Notes under the pieces: generated by a model
What the model saw: only the letters and a program-made list of their open reading frames with translations
Databases searched by the model: none
What the model was told of the DNA's origin: nothing
Assembly: GCA_016223085.1 (NCBI GenBank)
Contig: JACRPS010000003.1
Location: forward strand, 621,634 to 685,633
Reading direction: 5' to 3'
Origin: Chloroflexota bacterium
GTDB lineage: Bacteria > Chloroflexota > Anaerolineae > Aggregatilineales > Phototrophicaceae
Length of the DNA stretch: 64,000 nt
Shown here: one piece after another, positions 17,792-27,340 of the stretch
How positions within the stretch are numbered: position 1 is the first letter of the stretch
Layout of the letters: every line of letters begins with the position of its first letter
Made by a program: the position numbers and the translations under genes

Positions 17792-19105
17792 GTGACCGAC
17801 GCGCAAACGCTCTACCGCGAGGGGGTAGCAGCTATCCGCGAGCACAAAAACATCACCGAAGGACGCAGGCTGCTGACGCAGTCCCTGCGCCTGAATCCGG
17901 ACAACGATATGGCCTGGCTGTGGCTGGCGCGTACCGTCAGCGATGTTGAGAAACAGCGCCAGTGTGTGGAACGGGCGCTGACGATCAACCCTACCAACGC
18001 CCAGGCGCTGGCTTTTCGGCACAAACTCGCGCCGGCGGTCAACGGCAGCGTTCCCTCCGTCCAGCCGGTTCCGGTTTCATCCCCCCGGCAGGCGCTCAAA
18101 CTGGGTGACAGTAAAAATCTCGAACCCCTGCTGAAAACCGCGCAAAAGCTGCTGGATGATGGCAACACCGAAGGCGCGATTGCCGAATGGGTGAAAGTGC
18201 TGCAACACCAGCCCGACCATGAAACGGCACTGGGCAGCGCCGTCCGGCACCTGTCGCGGCTCAGGTTTTATGATGACGCGAAGGAACTGGTGTGGCGGGC
18301 GCTGGATTACGGCACGACGCATCCATCGGTGTACCTGACGGCAATTGATCTGCTGAAGCGCGAAGGACGGTACGGCGAAGCCGACGACATGCGCCGCCGG
18401 CTGGCCGGGCTACCCACCGTTAGCGAAACGGTCATCAGTGACGTGGTGGATTATTTCCTGCGAGGCGGGCAGGTTCAGGACGCACAGGACATTCTGACGC
18501 AGGCGCTGGCGCACCGGCCCGATAGCCAGAAACTGCTGGTGCGGCTGGGCGACCTGTACCATGAACTGGGGCAGGAACGTGAGGCGCGCGAAACCTACGA
18601 TCGGGCGGCACGGTTGGGCTTGCGGACAGAGGACGGCCGGCTGGCCGACCGCAAACTGACGCAGTTCGCGCCCACGCTGACCGACCGGGAGCGCGGCAGC
18701 AAACTGCTGGCGCTGCGGGAGGCGGTTGGCATCGGCCTGTTTTATCTGCTGCTCGGCTGGCAGGATGCCGGGCTGAACCTGCTCAACCTGGGCAGCCCGC
18801 GCTGGCTAGGGGTTGCCCTCAGCACGCTCGGCGCTTATCTGCTGGTGACGGCCACCTCGTCGCCGCAGCAGCAGCCGCTGGCGGGCTGGTTCGGCGGCAA
18901 AGTGCCGGAAGCGGCCAGCGAAGGCGAAGCAACCACCCTGCCGGTTTTGCCGCTGGAAGCGCGGCTGTTGTTTGGCATCGCCGGGCTGGCGCTGCTGGCG
19001 CTGGCATTTTATCTGGTGTTAGGCGCGGCCATCAGCCTCATCACCAACCCGACTCCACCGCCGTTTTACATCCCCTCGATGCAGGAAATCTTTGAGTGGG
19101 AATAA
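17792..19105 (+). CDS. TPR-repeat protein with C-terminal membrane segments
   Basis: 437 residues, GTG start with a GGGGG ribosome site. N-terminal TPR units (about 1-75: YREGVAAIREHKNITEGRRLLTQSLRLNPDNDMAWLWLA.., and QCVERALTINPTNAQAL) and a second TPR set (about 110-290) precede three C-terminal membrane helices (about 305-325, 332-350, 385-410). TPR domains bind other proteins. It lies 13 bases before a rhomboid protease gene, so it is probably an adaptor or partner in the same operon. Confidence 0.85.
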   Translation: MTDAQTLYREGVAAIREHKNITEGRRLLTQSLRLNPDNDMAWLWLARTVSDVEKQRQCVERALTINPTNAQALAFRHKLAPAVNGSVPSVQPVPVSSPRQALKLGDSKNLEPLLKTAQKLLDDGNTEGAIAEWVKVLQHQPDHETALGSAVRHLSRLRFYDDAKELVWRALDYGTTHPSVYLTAIDLLKREGRYGEADDMRRRLAGLPTVSETVISDVVDYFLRGGQVQDAQDILTQALAHRPDSQKLLVRLGDLYHELGQEREARETYDRAARLGLRTEDGRLADRKLTQFAPTLTDRERGSKLLALREAVGIGLFYLLLGWQDAGLNLLNLGSPRWLGVALSTLGAYLLVTATSSPQQQPLAGWFGGKVPEAASEGEATTLPVLPLEARLLFGIAGLALLALAFYLVLGAAISLITNPTPPPFYIPSMQEIFEWE

Positions 19106-19118
19106 ATAGGGGAACGTT

Positions 19119-20000
19119 ATGCTGCTGCTGTTCATTTTCCTGTTTTACATCCTGCTCACCCTGTTCGCCCGGTCGGTCATCACCCCCATGCCGATCAGCG
19201 ATACCGGCAGCGTGCGCTACCGCACCATCCCCTGGGTGACGCTGACGCTCATCCTGATTAACGCGGTAGTGTTTATCGGCTGGCAGGCGGCCAACCTGTA
19301 CCAGGGCGCGCAGTTGGTGGCGGAAGGTGATTTCAGCGGCTACGACCTGGTATATGACTACGTGCGGCAAATCTGGACGTATGGCTACCGGGGCATCTTC
19401 CTGCGCGATGGCCTCAGCATCGGCGCGTTTACCACCTTCACCAGCATGTTTATGCACGGCGACCTGTGGCACCTGCTCGGCAACATGATTTACCTGTGGG
19501 CGTTTGGCCGCCGGGTAGAGGATGCCTGCGGTCCCTGGCGCTATCTGGTGTTTTACCTGCTGGCGGGTATGGTCGCCAACATCGGTTCGGACGTGCTGAA
19601 CCGGGCGCAGGCCGATCTGCCCGGCATCGGCGCCAGTGGGGCGATTTCCGGCGTGATGGGCGCGTACCTGATCCTGTTTCCCGGCGCGATGGTCACGTGC
19701 ATCTGGGGTATCGGTATGGTGCTGCGGCTGCCCATCGTCATCATCCTCAAACTGGCCGGCGTCAGAAGCGTGCGGGACGCGCGTATCTGGCGCTGGACGA
19801 TCAGGCTGCCAGCCTGGACGCTGCTGCTGTTTTTCCTGGCGTCCAACTTTCTGCCTTCGCTGGACGTGCTGACCCAGGGCCAGGACTACGGCGGCGTGAA
19901 CACGCTGGCGCATGTAACCGGCTTCCTGGCGGCCCTGGTGATCTTCCTGTTTGTCCGCAAGGACCTGTTAACGCGCTACATTGCCGGGCGGTCACTGTGA
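19119..20000 (+). CDS. Rhomboid-family intramembrane serine protease
   Basis: 293 residues with about seven membrane helices. The rhomboid signature is present: FTSMFMHGDLWHLLGNMIYLWAFG (loop and helix 2 with H..N), the catalytic serine in GASGAISGVMGAY near residue 172, and the partner histidine in LAHVTGF near 265. Rhomboids cut membrane proteins within the bilayer. A cytoplasmic insertion lies between the serine helix and the histidine helix (VRSVRDARIWRW). It follows the TPR gene by 13 bases with its own AGGGGAA site. Confidence 0.92.
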   Translation: MLLLFIFLFYILLTLFARSVITPMPISDTGSVRYRTIPWVTLTLILINAVVFIGWQAANLYQGAQLVAEGDFSGYDLVYDYVRQIWTYGYRGIFLRDGLSIGAFTTFTSMFMHGDLWHLLGNMIYLWAFGRRVEDACGPWRYLVFYLLAGMVANIGSDVLNRAQADLPGIGASGAISGVMGAYLILFPGAMVTCIWGIGMVLRLPIVIILKLAGVRSVRDARIWRWTIRLPAWTLLLFFLASNFLPSLDVLTQGQDYGGVNTLAHVTGFLAALVIFLFVRKDLLTRYIAGRSL

Positions 20001-20080
20001 CAAACGGCACGCTGACGACAGGATGAAAGACACTATGCAAGTGCAAAATTTCACAATTAAGGTTAGAAATAACTTTCCGC

Positions 20081-20086
20081 TATAAA
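20081..20086 (+). promoter_or_regulatory. -10-like element TATAAA before the Ala/Lys-rich gene
   Basis: TATAAA immediately precedes the GAGGAGGGGGG ribosome site; if used, the leader would be very short. No clear -35 hexamer. Confidence 0.3.
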
Positions 20087-20114
20087 TGAGGAGGGGGGAT
20101 TACCCCAAACCATT

Positions 20115-20693
20115 ATGTCTGCTGAAGAAGTGAAAGATACCACCGTTAAGGCCGTTGAGGAAGTGGTCAGCGCCGCGCAGGAAGCCGCCACGACCACCCA
20201 GCAGGCCGTCGTGGAAGCGGTGAAGACCACCCGCAAGGCCACCGGCAAAGCGGTTACTTCCAGCAAAAAGGCCGCTACGAAGGCCGCCGCCGATACCGAG
20301 AAGGCGGTCAAGCAGGCCGTAACCAGTTCCAGAAAGGCCGCTGAAAAAGCCGCGACCAAATCGAAGAAAGCCGCCGAAAAAGCCGTCGCCCAAACCCGCA
20401 AGGCTGCCGGGGAAGTTGTCGGCAGCGTGGAAACGACTGTCGTGAAATCGCCGGTCGGCGAAGCCCTGGACGACTTCATGGAACACCAGAAGACGGCGCT
20501 GCAGGAAGCCGGCAAGGCGCTGGAAAGCCTGGTGCCGGAGGGCGTCCGCACGCACGGCAGGAGCGCCGTTGAGGAAATGCTGGAAGGCTATCGCAGCCTG
20601 TTTAATTCCATCGTGGACGAGGTGGAAGCCACCATCAGGAAGGTGGTGCCCAACGGCGAAAAAATCACCGAAGCGCCCGAGGACAAAGCGTAA
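20115..20693 (+). CDS. Ala/Lys-rich histone H1-like or phasin-like protein
   Basis: 192 residues. Residues 1-110 are almost only Ala, Lys, Thr, Val, Ser and Glu with repeated TTRKA / SSKKAATKAA / KSKKAAEKA units, as in bacterial histone H1-like (HctB/AlgP type) proteins. The C-terminal ~80 residues are acidic and helical (VGEALDDFMEHQKTALQEAGKALESLV...). It could compact DNA or coat granules; the two cannot be separated by sequence alone. A very strong ribosome site (GAGGAGGGGGG) suggests high expression. Confidence 0.75.
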   Translation: MSAEEVKDTTVKAVEEVVSAAQEAATTTQQAVVEAVKTTRKATGKAVTSSKKAATKAAADTEKAVKQAVTSSRKAAEKAATKSKKAAEKAVAQTRKAAGEVVGSVETTVVKSPVGEALDDFMEHQKTALQEAGKALESLVPEGVRTHGRSAVEEMLEGYRSLFNSIVDEVEATIRKVVPNGEKITEAPEDKA

Positions 20694-20696
20694 GCC

Positions 20697-20724
20697 GTAG
20701 GGGCGCACGGCGGTGCGCCCCTAC
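20697..20724. repeat. GTAGGG-type palindrome, GTAGGGGCGCACGG subfamily
   Basis: GTAGGGGCGCAC and GTGCGCCCCTAC pair perfectly around GGCG. It begins three bases after the TAA of the Ala/Lys-rich gene. Confidence 0.85.
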
Positions 20725-20761
20725 ACAAGATACAGACTGAGCGCGCTCACGCGTATCCCTT

Positions 20762-20815
20762 AAAACGACTCTGGTCAGCAAGGCCGCTGCGCGGTAAACT
20801 GTCGGAGTCGTTTTT
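20762..20815 (+). terminator. Perfect 10-bp inverted repeat with T-run
   Basis: AAAACGACTC (20762-20771) and GAGTCGTTTT (20805-20814) are fully complementary around a 33-base loop containing a smaller CCG/CGG stem, and are followed by T. This fits a bidirectional terminator with an unusually long loop, or a small structured RNA. Confidence 0.5.
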
Positions 20816-20837
20816 ATGTACGCAAAAGAATACTGCG

Positions 20838-21914
20838 ATGGATCGAATCTCCGCTGCGGGCAATTTAATCATTGAGATGAAGCCGGAAAGCTGGCGGCTG
20901 ATCGCCAACGGCGGCGGCCAGGAACAGGTGCTGGTGGAGGCCGCGCCAGGCCAGCCGCTGCGCTACGTGCCGGTGTTCGCACAGAAGCGCCGCCTGCCGG
21001 ACACAGGTGCGCTCTCCAGCGACCAGATTCAGCGCGTGGTGCTGGGCTGGTCGAACCAGGACGAGTCCTGGCATCTGGGGCTGCTGCTGGGATCGGAACT
21101 GGCGTCAGTGCGCGGCAGCCGCTGGTGCGAAATTGCCCGCTGGCCGGACCCCGATACCAGCGTTTTCGGCGAAATGGCAACCCAGGCCGGGCGCTCCCTG
21201 GCAAGCGCGCTGGGCCGGTCGTTTAACTTCATCGAACCGCAGCCTGGCGCGGTCGAAGCGCCGCCACCGCCGCCACTGCCCGCTCTTCCGCTGCATCTGG
21301 ATGACTGGACGCTGGAACAGGCCAAAATGCTCCAGTTCCGGCGCAGTGGCAAATGGGCGCGGGCGCGTGTCATCCGCATCATCTGGTACACGCTGCTGAT
21401 CGTGGTTTACGTCGCTCTCAGCCTGCTCACGCTGCAAGGCCAGATTGCTCTGCCCAAGCCGGAATTTCTGCCCTACCTGGGGCTGGCGGTAGCGGCATTG
21501 CTGGCGCTGGGCATTATCTACACCCTGTTCCAACTGCTGCTGACGCCCAACCGCATCATCGTTGATGCCGCCACCCGTCAGATCACCGCGCGCGCCGGTA
21601 GCCGCCAGCGCTGGCGGCTTCAGCCTGCCGAGTACCAGGCAGTGTACGTCAGCCAGACGCTTGCCAAACGCAGCGGCGCGGACGGTGCCAGCGTGTTTAG
21701 CTACGGTGAACTCAATGTGCTGCTGACCAACGGCAAATTTAAGTATCTGCTGGATGTCAGCGAACGGTTTAAAAGCAGTGAGATGGTGCCCACCCGGAGC
21801 GATCTGCTGGTTGAACTGAAACAGGAAACCGTCCACACCGATCTGCAGGCGGCGGCTATGTATGTGGCGCAGGCGCTCGCCGTGCCCTGCTGGTACGACC
21901 GGCGGGGACACTAA
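20838..21914 (+). CDS. Hypothetical membrane protein with two central membrane segments
   Basis: 358 residues. An N-terminal ~160-residue soluble domain (MKPESWRLIANGGGQEQVLVEA..., VVLGWSNQDESWHLGLLL) precedes a Pro-rich linker, a charged juxtamembrane segment and two membrane helices (about 182-200 and 210-232). A C-terminal domain starting LTPNRIIVDAATRQITARAGSRQRWRL resembles a PH-like beta barrel. No enzyme motif. The ribosome site is weak. Confidence 0.75.
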   Translation: MDRISAAGNLIIEMKPESWRLIANGGGQEQVLVEAAPGQPLRYVPVFAQKRRLPDTGALSSDQIQRVVLGWSNQDESWHLGLLLGSELASVRGSRWCEIARWPDPDTSVFGEMATQAGRSLASALGRSFNFIEPQPGAVEAPPPPPLPALPLHLDDWTLEQAKMLQFRRSGKWARARVIRIIWYTLLIVVYVALSLLTLQGQIALPKPEFLPYLGLAVAALLALGIIYTLFQLLLTPNRIIVDAATRQITARAGSRQRWRLQPAEYQAVYVSQTLAKRSGADGASVFSYGELNVLLTNGKFKYLLDVSERFKSSEMVPTRSDLLVELKQETVHTDLQAAAMYVAQALAVPCWYDRRGH

Positions 21915-22006
21915 CGCGATGCTTTACGCGCATATCATCTATTCTTCTTCATACTTTAACGGTGATATGCTTAACTGATGGATGACCGAAAACAGATTCG
22001 TAGAAT

Positions 22007-22035
22007 GTAGGGGCGAACCGGCGGTTTGCCCCTAC
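22007..22035. repeat. GTAGGG-type palindrome, GGGGCGAACCGGCGG subfamily
   Basis: GTAGGGGCGAACC pairs with GGTTTGCCCCTAC with one wobble. Confidence 0.85.
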
Positions 22036-22092
22036 GAAAAATCCATGTATCGGTTTTCATTTAACCATGAGTGCTGTATCGGATAAATCATT

Positions 22093-22143
22093 GTGGGGGC
22101 GTAGCGGGGCTACGCCTGTAGCGAACGACCTGTTCGCTTCTAC
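22093..22143. repeat. Double palindrome (GCGTAGC.. plus GCGAAC..)
   Basis: Two stems in tandem (GGCGTAGC/GCTACGCC and GCGAAC/GTTCGC) are enclosed by outer GTGGGG and CTAC ends. The same composite layout occurs at 32368-32419. Confidence 0.75.
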
Positions 22144-22236
22144 AGTCACATTCGGACAATATGAAGCACGTGGAAACAACAGCAATGCGTAAAGCGGGTA
22201 TTGCCTCTACGCATCACTCATCACTTTAGGCGCAGT

Positions 22237-23070
22237 ATGAACGACGAACGTCCGCTGATTCTATTCACCAATGACGACGGTATTGAGTCGCCCGGCCTGT
22301 GGGCGGTAGCCGGCGCTTTTGCTGACCTGGGCGACATCCTGATTGTCGCGCCCCGTTTGCAGCAGTCCGGCATGGGGCGCAGTATGCCGACCACCAGCGA
22401 GGGGCGCATCTACCCGCGCGAGCTGCCGATGAATGGCACGGCTTACAAGGCCTTCGCGGTAGACGCGACACCGGCCCAGGCCGTACAGCATGGCGTGCTG
22501 GAACTGGCCGACCGGCTGCCGTCGCTGGTCGTTTCCGGCATCAACTATGGTGAAAACACCGGCAACGGCGTGACCATCTCCGGCACGGTGGGCGCGGCGC
22601 TGGAAGCCGCCAGCCTGGGTATCCCGGCGCTGGCAGTATCGCTGGAGACGCCAAAGGACCTGCACCTGTCGTACTCGCCCGATGTGGATTTCAGCGTTGC
22701 GGCTTATTTTTCCCGCCTGTTCGGCGAATGGCTGATTACCAGCCCGGGGCGACCGGACGATGTGGACATCCTCAAGGTAGACGTGCCCTACCGCGCCACG
22801 CCCGAAACTCCCTGGCGCATCACCCGGCTGTCACGCCGCCGCGTCTACTGGCCGACCCGCCCGGAAAGGATTGCGCTGTCGGAAATCGGGCGCATCGGCT
22901 ACGCCTTCGACATGGACCCGGCCAAGGCCGAGCCGGACTCCGACGTGTACGCGGTGCTGCACGACGGCGTGGTGTCCGTCACCCCGATGAGCCTCGACAT
23001 GACCTCGCGCACCGATCTGTTCCGCCTGCGCCAGCTTGTCGCCGGTGAGAAAAAGTACGGCGGGAAGTAG
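22237..23070 (+). CDS. surE: 5'/3'-nucleotidase SurE
   Basis: 277 residues. SurE removes phosphate from nucleoside monophosphates using a divalent metal. The metal-binding Asp pair is in ILFTNDDGIESPG; the second site is in VAPRLQQSGMGRSM (SGxGxS form) and the Asn ligand in VSGINYGENTGNGVTISGTVGAALEA. A start at 22237 is chosen because the protein then begins four residues before the family's first strand; an upstream in-frame TTG would add a repeat-derived tail. It stands alone between repeat-rich gaps. Confidence 0.93.
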   Translation: MNDERPLILFTNDDGIESPGLWAVAGAFADLGDILIVAPRLQQSGMGRSMPTTSEGRIYPRELPMNGTAYKAFAVDATPAQAVQHGVLELADRLPSLVVSGINYGENTGNGVTISGTVGAALEAASLGIPALAVSLETPKDLHLSYSPDVDFSVAAYFSRLFGEWLITSPGRPDDVDILKVDVPYRATPETPWRITRLSRRRVYWPTRPERIALSEIGRIGYAFDMDPAKAEPDSDVYAVLHDGVVSVTPMSLDMTSRTDLFRLRQLVAGEKKYGGK

Positions 23071-23345
23071 CCGGTAGCTGGCAGCCAATAACGGGTAGCT
23101 TGTGCCGAACTTGTGCGCAATTCACACAAAACGCGATTGACCTTGCACGGGTATGGCAACGCCCTAGCCCTACGATCAGCGAACGCTGCCAGTTCATGCA
23201 TGACCGTCCTGCCAACAGCTAAAAGCCGGTCGCCCCATCTGGCAGGGCCGGGGCGGCCAGAGTATGATTGAGACCGAAACCGTGTTTCAATCGCAACCGT
23301 CCCGTATGCTCTCGTAACCGGGAACTGGCAACTGGTAACTGCGTT

Positions 23346-24812
23346 ATGCGGCTGTTCGCGCTCTTGCTTTTTATCTTCATTATACATTTCCCGGCAGCGG
23401 CGCAGGACGACCCTGCCGCCCTCCTGGTCTACGGCCAGAGCGTCAGCGGGCAGATCAACAATAGCACCCCGCGCGCCGTGTATGCGTTTGACGGCCTGCG
23501 CGGCGAAGTGCTGGCGATCAGCGTGACGGCGACCGGTGGCAGCCTTGACCCGGTGCTGAGCTTGCAGGACGCCAGCGGCCAGGTGTTATTCAACCTGGAC
23601 GACAGCCAGGGCAGCCGGGACATCACCATCGAAGCCTTACGCGTCCCGCAAAGCGGGCGTTACACGCTGGTCGTCGGGCGCTTCGGCTACCGGCTGGGCA
23701 GCACGTCCGGCGATTACAACCTGCGCCTGGAGCGTATCGGCGTCAGTTCGGCGTCCGGCAGCGCGCTGCGTTACGGCGACTCGGTCATCAACACCATCAG
23801 CAACATGACGCCGCAGCTATTTTACAGCTTCCGCGCCCGGCGCGGCGAGATCGTCAACATCCGCATGGAACGTGTGTCCGGCAATCTCGACCCGTACCTC
23901 CAGGTGGTGGACAGCAACGCCTTCCTGCTGGCGGACAACGACGACGTGCCGGGCACAGGTTCGCTGGATGCCACCATCACCGGCCTGCTGATCGAACGCG
24001 ACGGCACCTATGTGATTAAAGCCACCCGCTACGGTGAGGCCGCCGGCACGTCCACCGGACGGTTTGTGCTGACGCTTCAGGAAGCCGACGACAGCGGTTT
24101 GGGTAATTCGGCGCAGGCGGCCATTCCGATCAACCTGGGTGACACGGTGCAGGGCGAAATCACCGCAGACGACATCAACCGCTATTATGCGTTTGAAGCG
24201 AAGGCCAACGACCTCATCACGGTCCGCATGACCCGCCTGACGGGCAGCCTGGACTCGTTCCTCATCCTCGCCAACGCCGGCCTGCAGCAGCTTTCGGCGG
24301 ACGACGACAGCGGCGGCGGCCAGAACGCCAAAATCGAAAACTTCCTCGTGCCCGCCGATGGCCTGTATTACCTGATCGCCTCGCGCTTTGACGGCGACAC
24401 CGGCACGACCACCGGCAGCTACCGGCTGGAACTGCAAAGCCTGGGCAGCGCCTTCGAGGATGTGCCGGAGGACGTGCAGCGCATCAGCTATGGCACGACC
24501 GTCACCGGACGGATTGACGACCAGACTCCGGAAGTCACGTTTGCGTTCTGGGGATTTCAGGGCGACGCCATCAGCATCGCGCTCAACCGGGGCGACGGCG
24601 ATCTTGACCCGGCGGTGCGTCTGCTGGACGCCGACGGCAGCTTGCTTGCCAGCGACGACGACAGCGGCGGCGGCCAGAACGCGCGCATCGCCCGCTACGT
24701 GCTGCCGCGCTCCGGCCCATACACCATTCGCGCCACGCGCTTCAGCGGCGCGGACGGCAATCCGAATACGCAGGGCAGTTTTATTCTGGTGCTGGCACGG
24801 GTGTTTGAGTGA
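23346..24812 (+). CDS. Secreted protein with four PPC-type beta-sandwich repeats
   Basis: 488 residues. A signal peptide (MRLFALLLFIFIIHFPAAAQ) is followed by four ~110-residue repeats, each starting with YG-x-x-V-x-G-x-I and containing YAFDGLRGEVLAI / YSFRARRGEIVNI / YAFEAKANDLITV / FAFWGFQGDAISI, then LDP-x-L-x-L-x-DA-x-G and a final GxYTLxVGRFG. This is the bacterial pre-peptidase C-terminal (PPC) fold, usually a tail on secreted peptidases. Here it stands alone with no catalytic domain, so it is probably a surface adhesion or scaffold protein. Confidence 0.85.
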   Translation: MRLFALLLFIFIIHFPAAAQDDPAALLVYGQSVSGQINNSTPRAVYAFDGLRGEVLAISVTATGGSLDPVLSLQDASGQVLFNLDDSQGSRDITIEALRVPQSGRYTLVVGRFGYRLGSTSGDYNLRLERIGVSSASGSALRYGDSVINTISNMTPQLFYSFRARRGEIVNIRMERVSGNLDPYLQVVDSNAFLLADNDDVPGTGSLDATITGLLIERDGTYVIKATRYGEAAGTSTGRFVLTLQEADDSGLGNSAQAAIPINLGDTVQGEITADDINRYYAFEAKANDLITVRMTRLTGSLDSFLILANAGLQQLSADDDSGGGQNAKIENFLVPADGLYYLIASRFDGDTGTTTGSYRLELQSLGSAFEDVPEDVQRISYGTTVTGRIDDQTPEVTFAFWGFQGDAISIALNRGDGDLDPAVRLLDADGSLLASDDDSGGGQNARIARYVLPRSGPYTIRATRFSGADGNPNTQGSFILVLARVFE

Positions 24813-24827
24813 GCCAGCTACATCACG

Positions 24828-25310
24828 TCAGCCGCTTGTCTTCCCGGCATGGACGACGGAATACTGTGCCTTTGCCTGCCCCAGCGTGCGGTCTTTACGT
24901 TCCCATTCGCGCTGTTCGACGACGGCCAGCCGGCAGCGCACGCCGACGAACGTCACGTCAAAGTCACGGAGCAGTCGCACGCAGTCGTCCAGCCACGCAG
25001 CTTCGAGCATCACGTGGTCAACGATAATGTTGAATCCTGCCCGCGCCAGCCCGGCAATCGCTTCGTGCATGGCGGCCATCAACTGGTGGCCGAGCGGCCC
25101 GGTGGTGATGATAAGACTGCCGTCCGGCTGCCAGTGATATTCAAACACGGTATACCACAGCGGCGGATTGAGATAAGCCTTTGGCAGCATGAAGATGAAG
25201 GTATCAATACCGACGTGCAGGTAGGGTGTATCGAAGGTGTTTTGCAGCGCCTTCGCCAGCGTGGATTTGCCGGAACTGGATGTTCCGTTGAGCAAAATAA
25301 TATGAGACAT
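24828..25310 (-). CDS. P-loop kinase resembling chloramphenicol phosphotransferase
   Basis: 160 residues. It starts MSHIILLNGTSSSGKSTLAKAL with a complete Walker A, followed by HVGIDTFIFMLP, a region GFNIIVDHVMLE and a VGVRC..VVEQREWERKDRTLGQAK lid. This is the layout of CPT-like kinases. The real substrate may be another small molecule; resistance to chloramphenicol cannot be claimed. The ATG at 25310 directly precedes the first strand; longer starts add unrelated residues. Confidence 0.75.
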   Translation of the reverse strand: MSHIILLNGTSSSGKSTLAKALQNTFDTPYLHVGIDTFIFMLPKAYLNPPLWYTVFEYHWQPDGSLIITTGPLGHQLMAAMHEAIAGLARAGFNIIVDHVMLEAAWLDDCVRLLRDFDVTFVGVRCRLAVVEQREWERKDRTLGQAKAQYSVVHAGKTSG

Positions 25311-25366
25311 GGAATAGGGTTTTATTGAGCTAACAAAGAATATTGGATGCATTATAACCAAAAAAC

Positions 25367-25395
25367 GTAGGGGAGGGTCTTAGACCCTCCCCTAC
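25367..25395. repeat. GTAGGG-type palindrome, GGGGAGGGTC subfamily
   Basis: GTAGGGGAGGGTCT and AGACCCTCCCCTAC pair perfectly around T. It lies 31 bases downstream of the ftsH stop on the minus strand, where it may act as a terminator hairpin. Confidence 0.85.
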
Positions 25396-25426
25396 AGCAA
25401 GATCAGATTCGATTGGTTGGCAGCTT

Positions 25427-27340
25427 TTAATCCGCCGCACCTGTAGCGGCAACGCTGCTGCCGTTGCTCGTTCCCAGCGTCAGCGTGCCGGACATGATCT
25501 CCTCGAACGTCGTGCGGTCAAGCGTTTCGCGTTCCAGCAGGAAGGCCGCCAGCGCGTCCAGCTTGTCGCGGTTCTCCTGCAAAATCGTGTAGGCGCGGTT
25601 GTAGGCCGTCTGCACGATGCGGCGTACCTCGTTGTCAATCTCCTCGGCAGCCATCTCGCTGTAGTCGCGCTGCTCGCCGATCTCGCGCCCCAGGAACACC
25701 GCGCCGCCGCCGCCGCCAAAGGTGCGCGGGCCAAGCGATTCGCTCATGCCGAACTGCGTCACCATCGCCCGCGCCAACTGCGTCGCCTGCTGCAGGTCGC
25801 TGGAAGCGCCGGTGGTCAGGCGGTTGAACACAATTTCTTCCGCCGCGCGCCCGCCCATCGCCGCCGCGATCTGGTCTTCAAATTCCTCACGCGAGCGCAG
25901 GAAGATGTCGTCTTCCGGCAGCGACATCACGTAGCCGCCCGCCCGCCCGCGCGGGATGATCGTGATCTTGTGCACCGGGTTGGCGTTTTCCAGCAGGTGA
26001 TGCAGGATGGCATGGCCGCCCTCGTGGTAGGCGATGATCTTCTTCTCTTTGTCGGTGATGACGCGCGTCTTGCGCTCCGGCCCCATGATGACACGCTCCA
26101 TGCTTTCCTGCATTTCGCTCATCCCGATGGCCTTCTTGTTGCGCCGCGCCGTCAAAATCGCTGCCTCGTTAATCAGGTTTTCCAGGTCCGCGCCGGAGAA
26201 GCCCGCCGTGATCTTCGCCAGGGCTTCCAGGTCAACATCCGCCGCCAGCGGCTTGCCCTTGATGTGCACTTTCAGGATGTCCAGCCGGCCTTTCACATCC
26301 GGGTTATCCATCACCACCTTGCGGTCGAAGCGGCCCGGACGCAGCAGCGCCGGGTCGAGGATGTCCGGGCGGTTGGTCGCGGCCATCACAATCACGTTGG
26401 TGCCGGTTTCAAAGCCGTCCATTTCCACCAGAATCTGGTTGAGCGTCTGTTCGCGTTCGTCGTGGCCGCCGCCCAGTCCCGCGCCCCGATGCCGGCCCAC
26501 CGCATCAATTTCGTCCACAAACACGATCGCCGGCGCTTCCGCCTTGGCCCGGTCGAACAGATCACGCACGCGGGACGCGCCCACGCCAACAAACATTTCC
26601 ACAAATTCCGAACCGGAAATGCTGAAAAACGGCACACCCGCCTCGCCAGCGACCGCGCGCGCCATCAGCGTTTTACCCGTTCCGGGCGGCCCGACCATCA
26701 GCACACCTTTGGGAATACGTGCCCCCAGCCGGATGAACTTCTCCGGCTCTTTCAGGAATTCGACAATCTCTTTCAGTTCTTCCTTGGCTTCGTCTGCCCC
26801 GGCCACGTCGGAAAACGTCACCTGCGGGCGTTCCATGTCGCGTGTCACGCGGGCGCGGCTGCGGCCAAAGTTCAGCGCCTGGTCCTGCCCGGTGCGGACC
26901 GAGCGCATCATGCGCCACAGCAGCCAGATGATGAGCAGCGTCGGGATGATGGCAATCGCCAGTTGGAAGATCAGGCCGGTGGTATTATCCCCCTGCTGCT
27001 CGGTGAACCGAATCGAGCCAAGCTGCTCGTCGGATACGCCGAACGTCCGCAGCGCATCGAACAGGTTGGTTTCCCGTTCCTTATAATAGGTGACGGTGCT
27101 GCCGTTGCGCAGTTCAATCACCACATCCTGACCGCCGCGCACGGTGATGGCGGTCACGTTGCCCTGCTTTACATAATCGGCAAAATCGTCGAGCGAAATC
27201 CGGTTGCCGCTGGGAAAGTTATTGGGTGTGCCAAACACAAACAAAAACAGCAGCAAAATCACGGCACCCAGAATCAGCCAGAAGCGTTGTGCGTTCCGGT
27301 TGTTAAGGGGATTGTTGTCGTTATGGTCTCGGTTATTCAC
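25427..27340 (-). CDS. ftsH: ATP-dependent zinc metalloprotease FtsH
   Basis: 637 residues, GTG start. Two N-terminal membrane segments flank an extracytoplasmic domain. The AAA+ module has Walker A GPPGTGKT, Walker B IVFVDEID, the pore motif [17 protein letters not shown] and an SRH with [19 protein letters not shown]. The peptidase has HEGGH near residue 440 and the second zinc ligand in the [12 protein letters not shown] region. It extracts and degrades membrane and short-lived cytosolic proteins. Length and domain order are standard. Confidence 0.97.
   Translation of the reverse strand: MNNRDHNDNNPLNNRNAQRFWLILGAVILLLFLFVFGTPNNFPSGNRISLDDFADYVKQGNVTAITVRGGQDVVIELRNGSTVTYYKERETNLFDALRTFGVSDEQLGSIRFTEQQGDNTTGLIFQLAIAIIPTLLIIWLLWRMMRSVRTGQDQALNFGRSRARVTRDMERPQVTFSDVAGADEAKEELKEIVEFLKEPEKFIRLGARIPKGVLMVGPPGTGKTLMARAVAGEAGVPFFSISGSEFVEMFVGVGASRVRDLFDRAKAEAPAIVFVDEIDAVGRHRGAGLGGGHDEREQTLNQILVEMDGFETGTNVIVMAATNRPDILDPALLRPGRFDRKVVMDNPDVKGRLDILKVHIKGKPLAADVDLEALAKITAGFSGADLENLINEAAILTARRNKKAIGMSEMQESMERVIMGPERKTRVITDKEKKIIAYHEGGHAILHHLLENANPVHKITIIPRGRAGGYVMSLPEDDIFLRSREEFEDQIAAAMGGRAAEEIVFNRLTTGASSDLQQATQLARAMVTQFGMSESLGPRTFGGGGGAVFLGREIGEQRDYSEMAAEEIDNEVRRIVQTAYNRAYTILQENRDKLDALAAFLLERETLDRTTFEEIMSGTLTLGTSNGSSVAATGAAD

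Larger units (their letters stand above)
21915..22236. other. Intergenic region holding two palindromic repeats
   Basis: 322 bases with no gene. It holds the palindromes at 22007-22035 and 22093-22143. No clear promoter hexamers or terminator were seen outside them. Confidence 0.6.

Noticed and set aside
23244..23290. GTTTCAATC-type sequence resembling a CRISPR repeat end
   Set aside because: Only a single copy as part of a weak hairpin; no regular spacing or second repeat was found.
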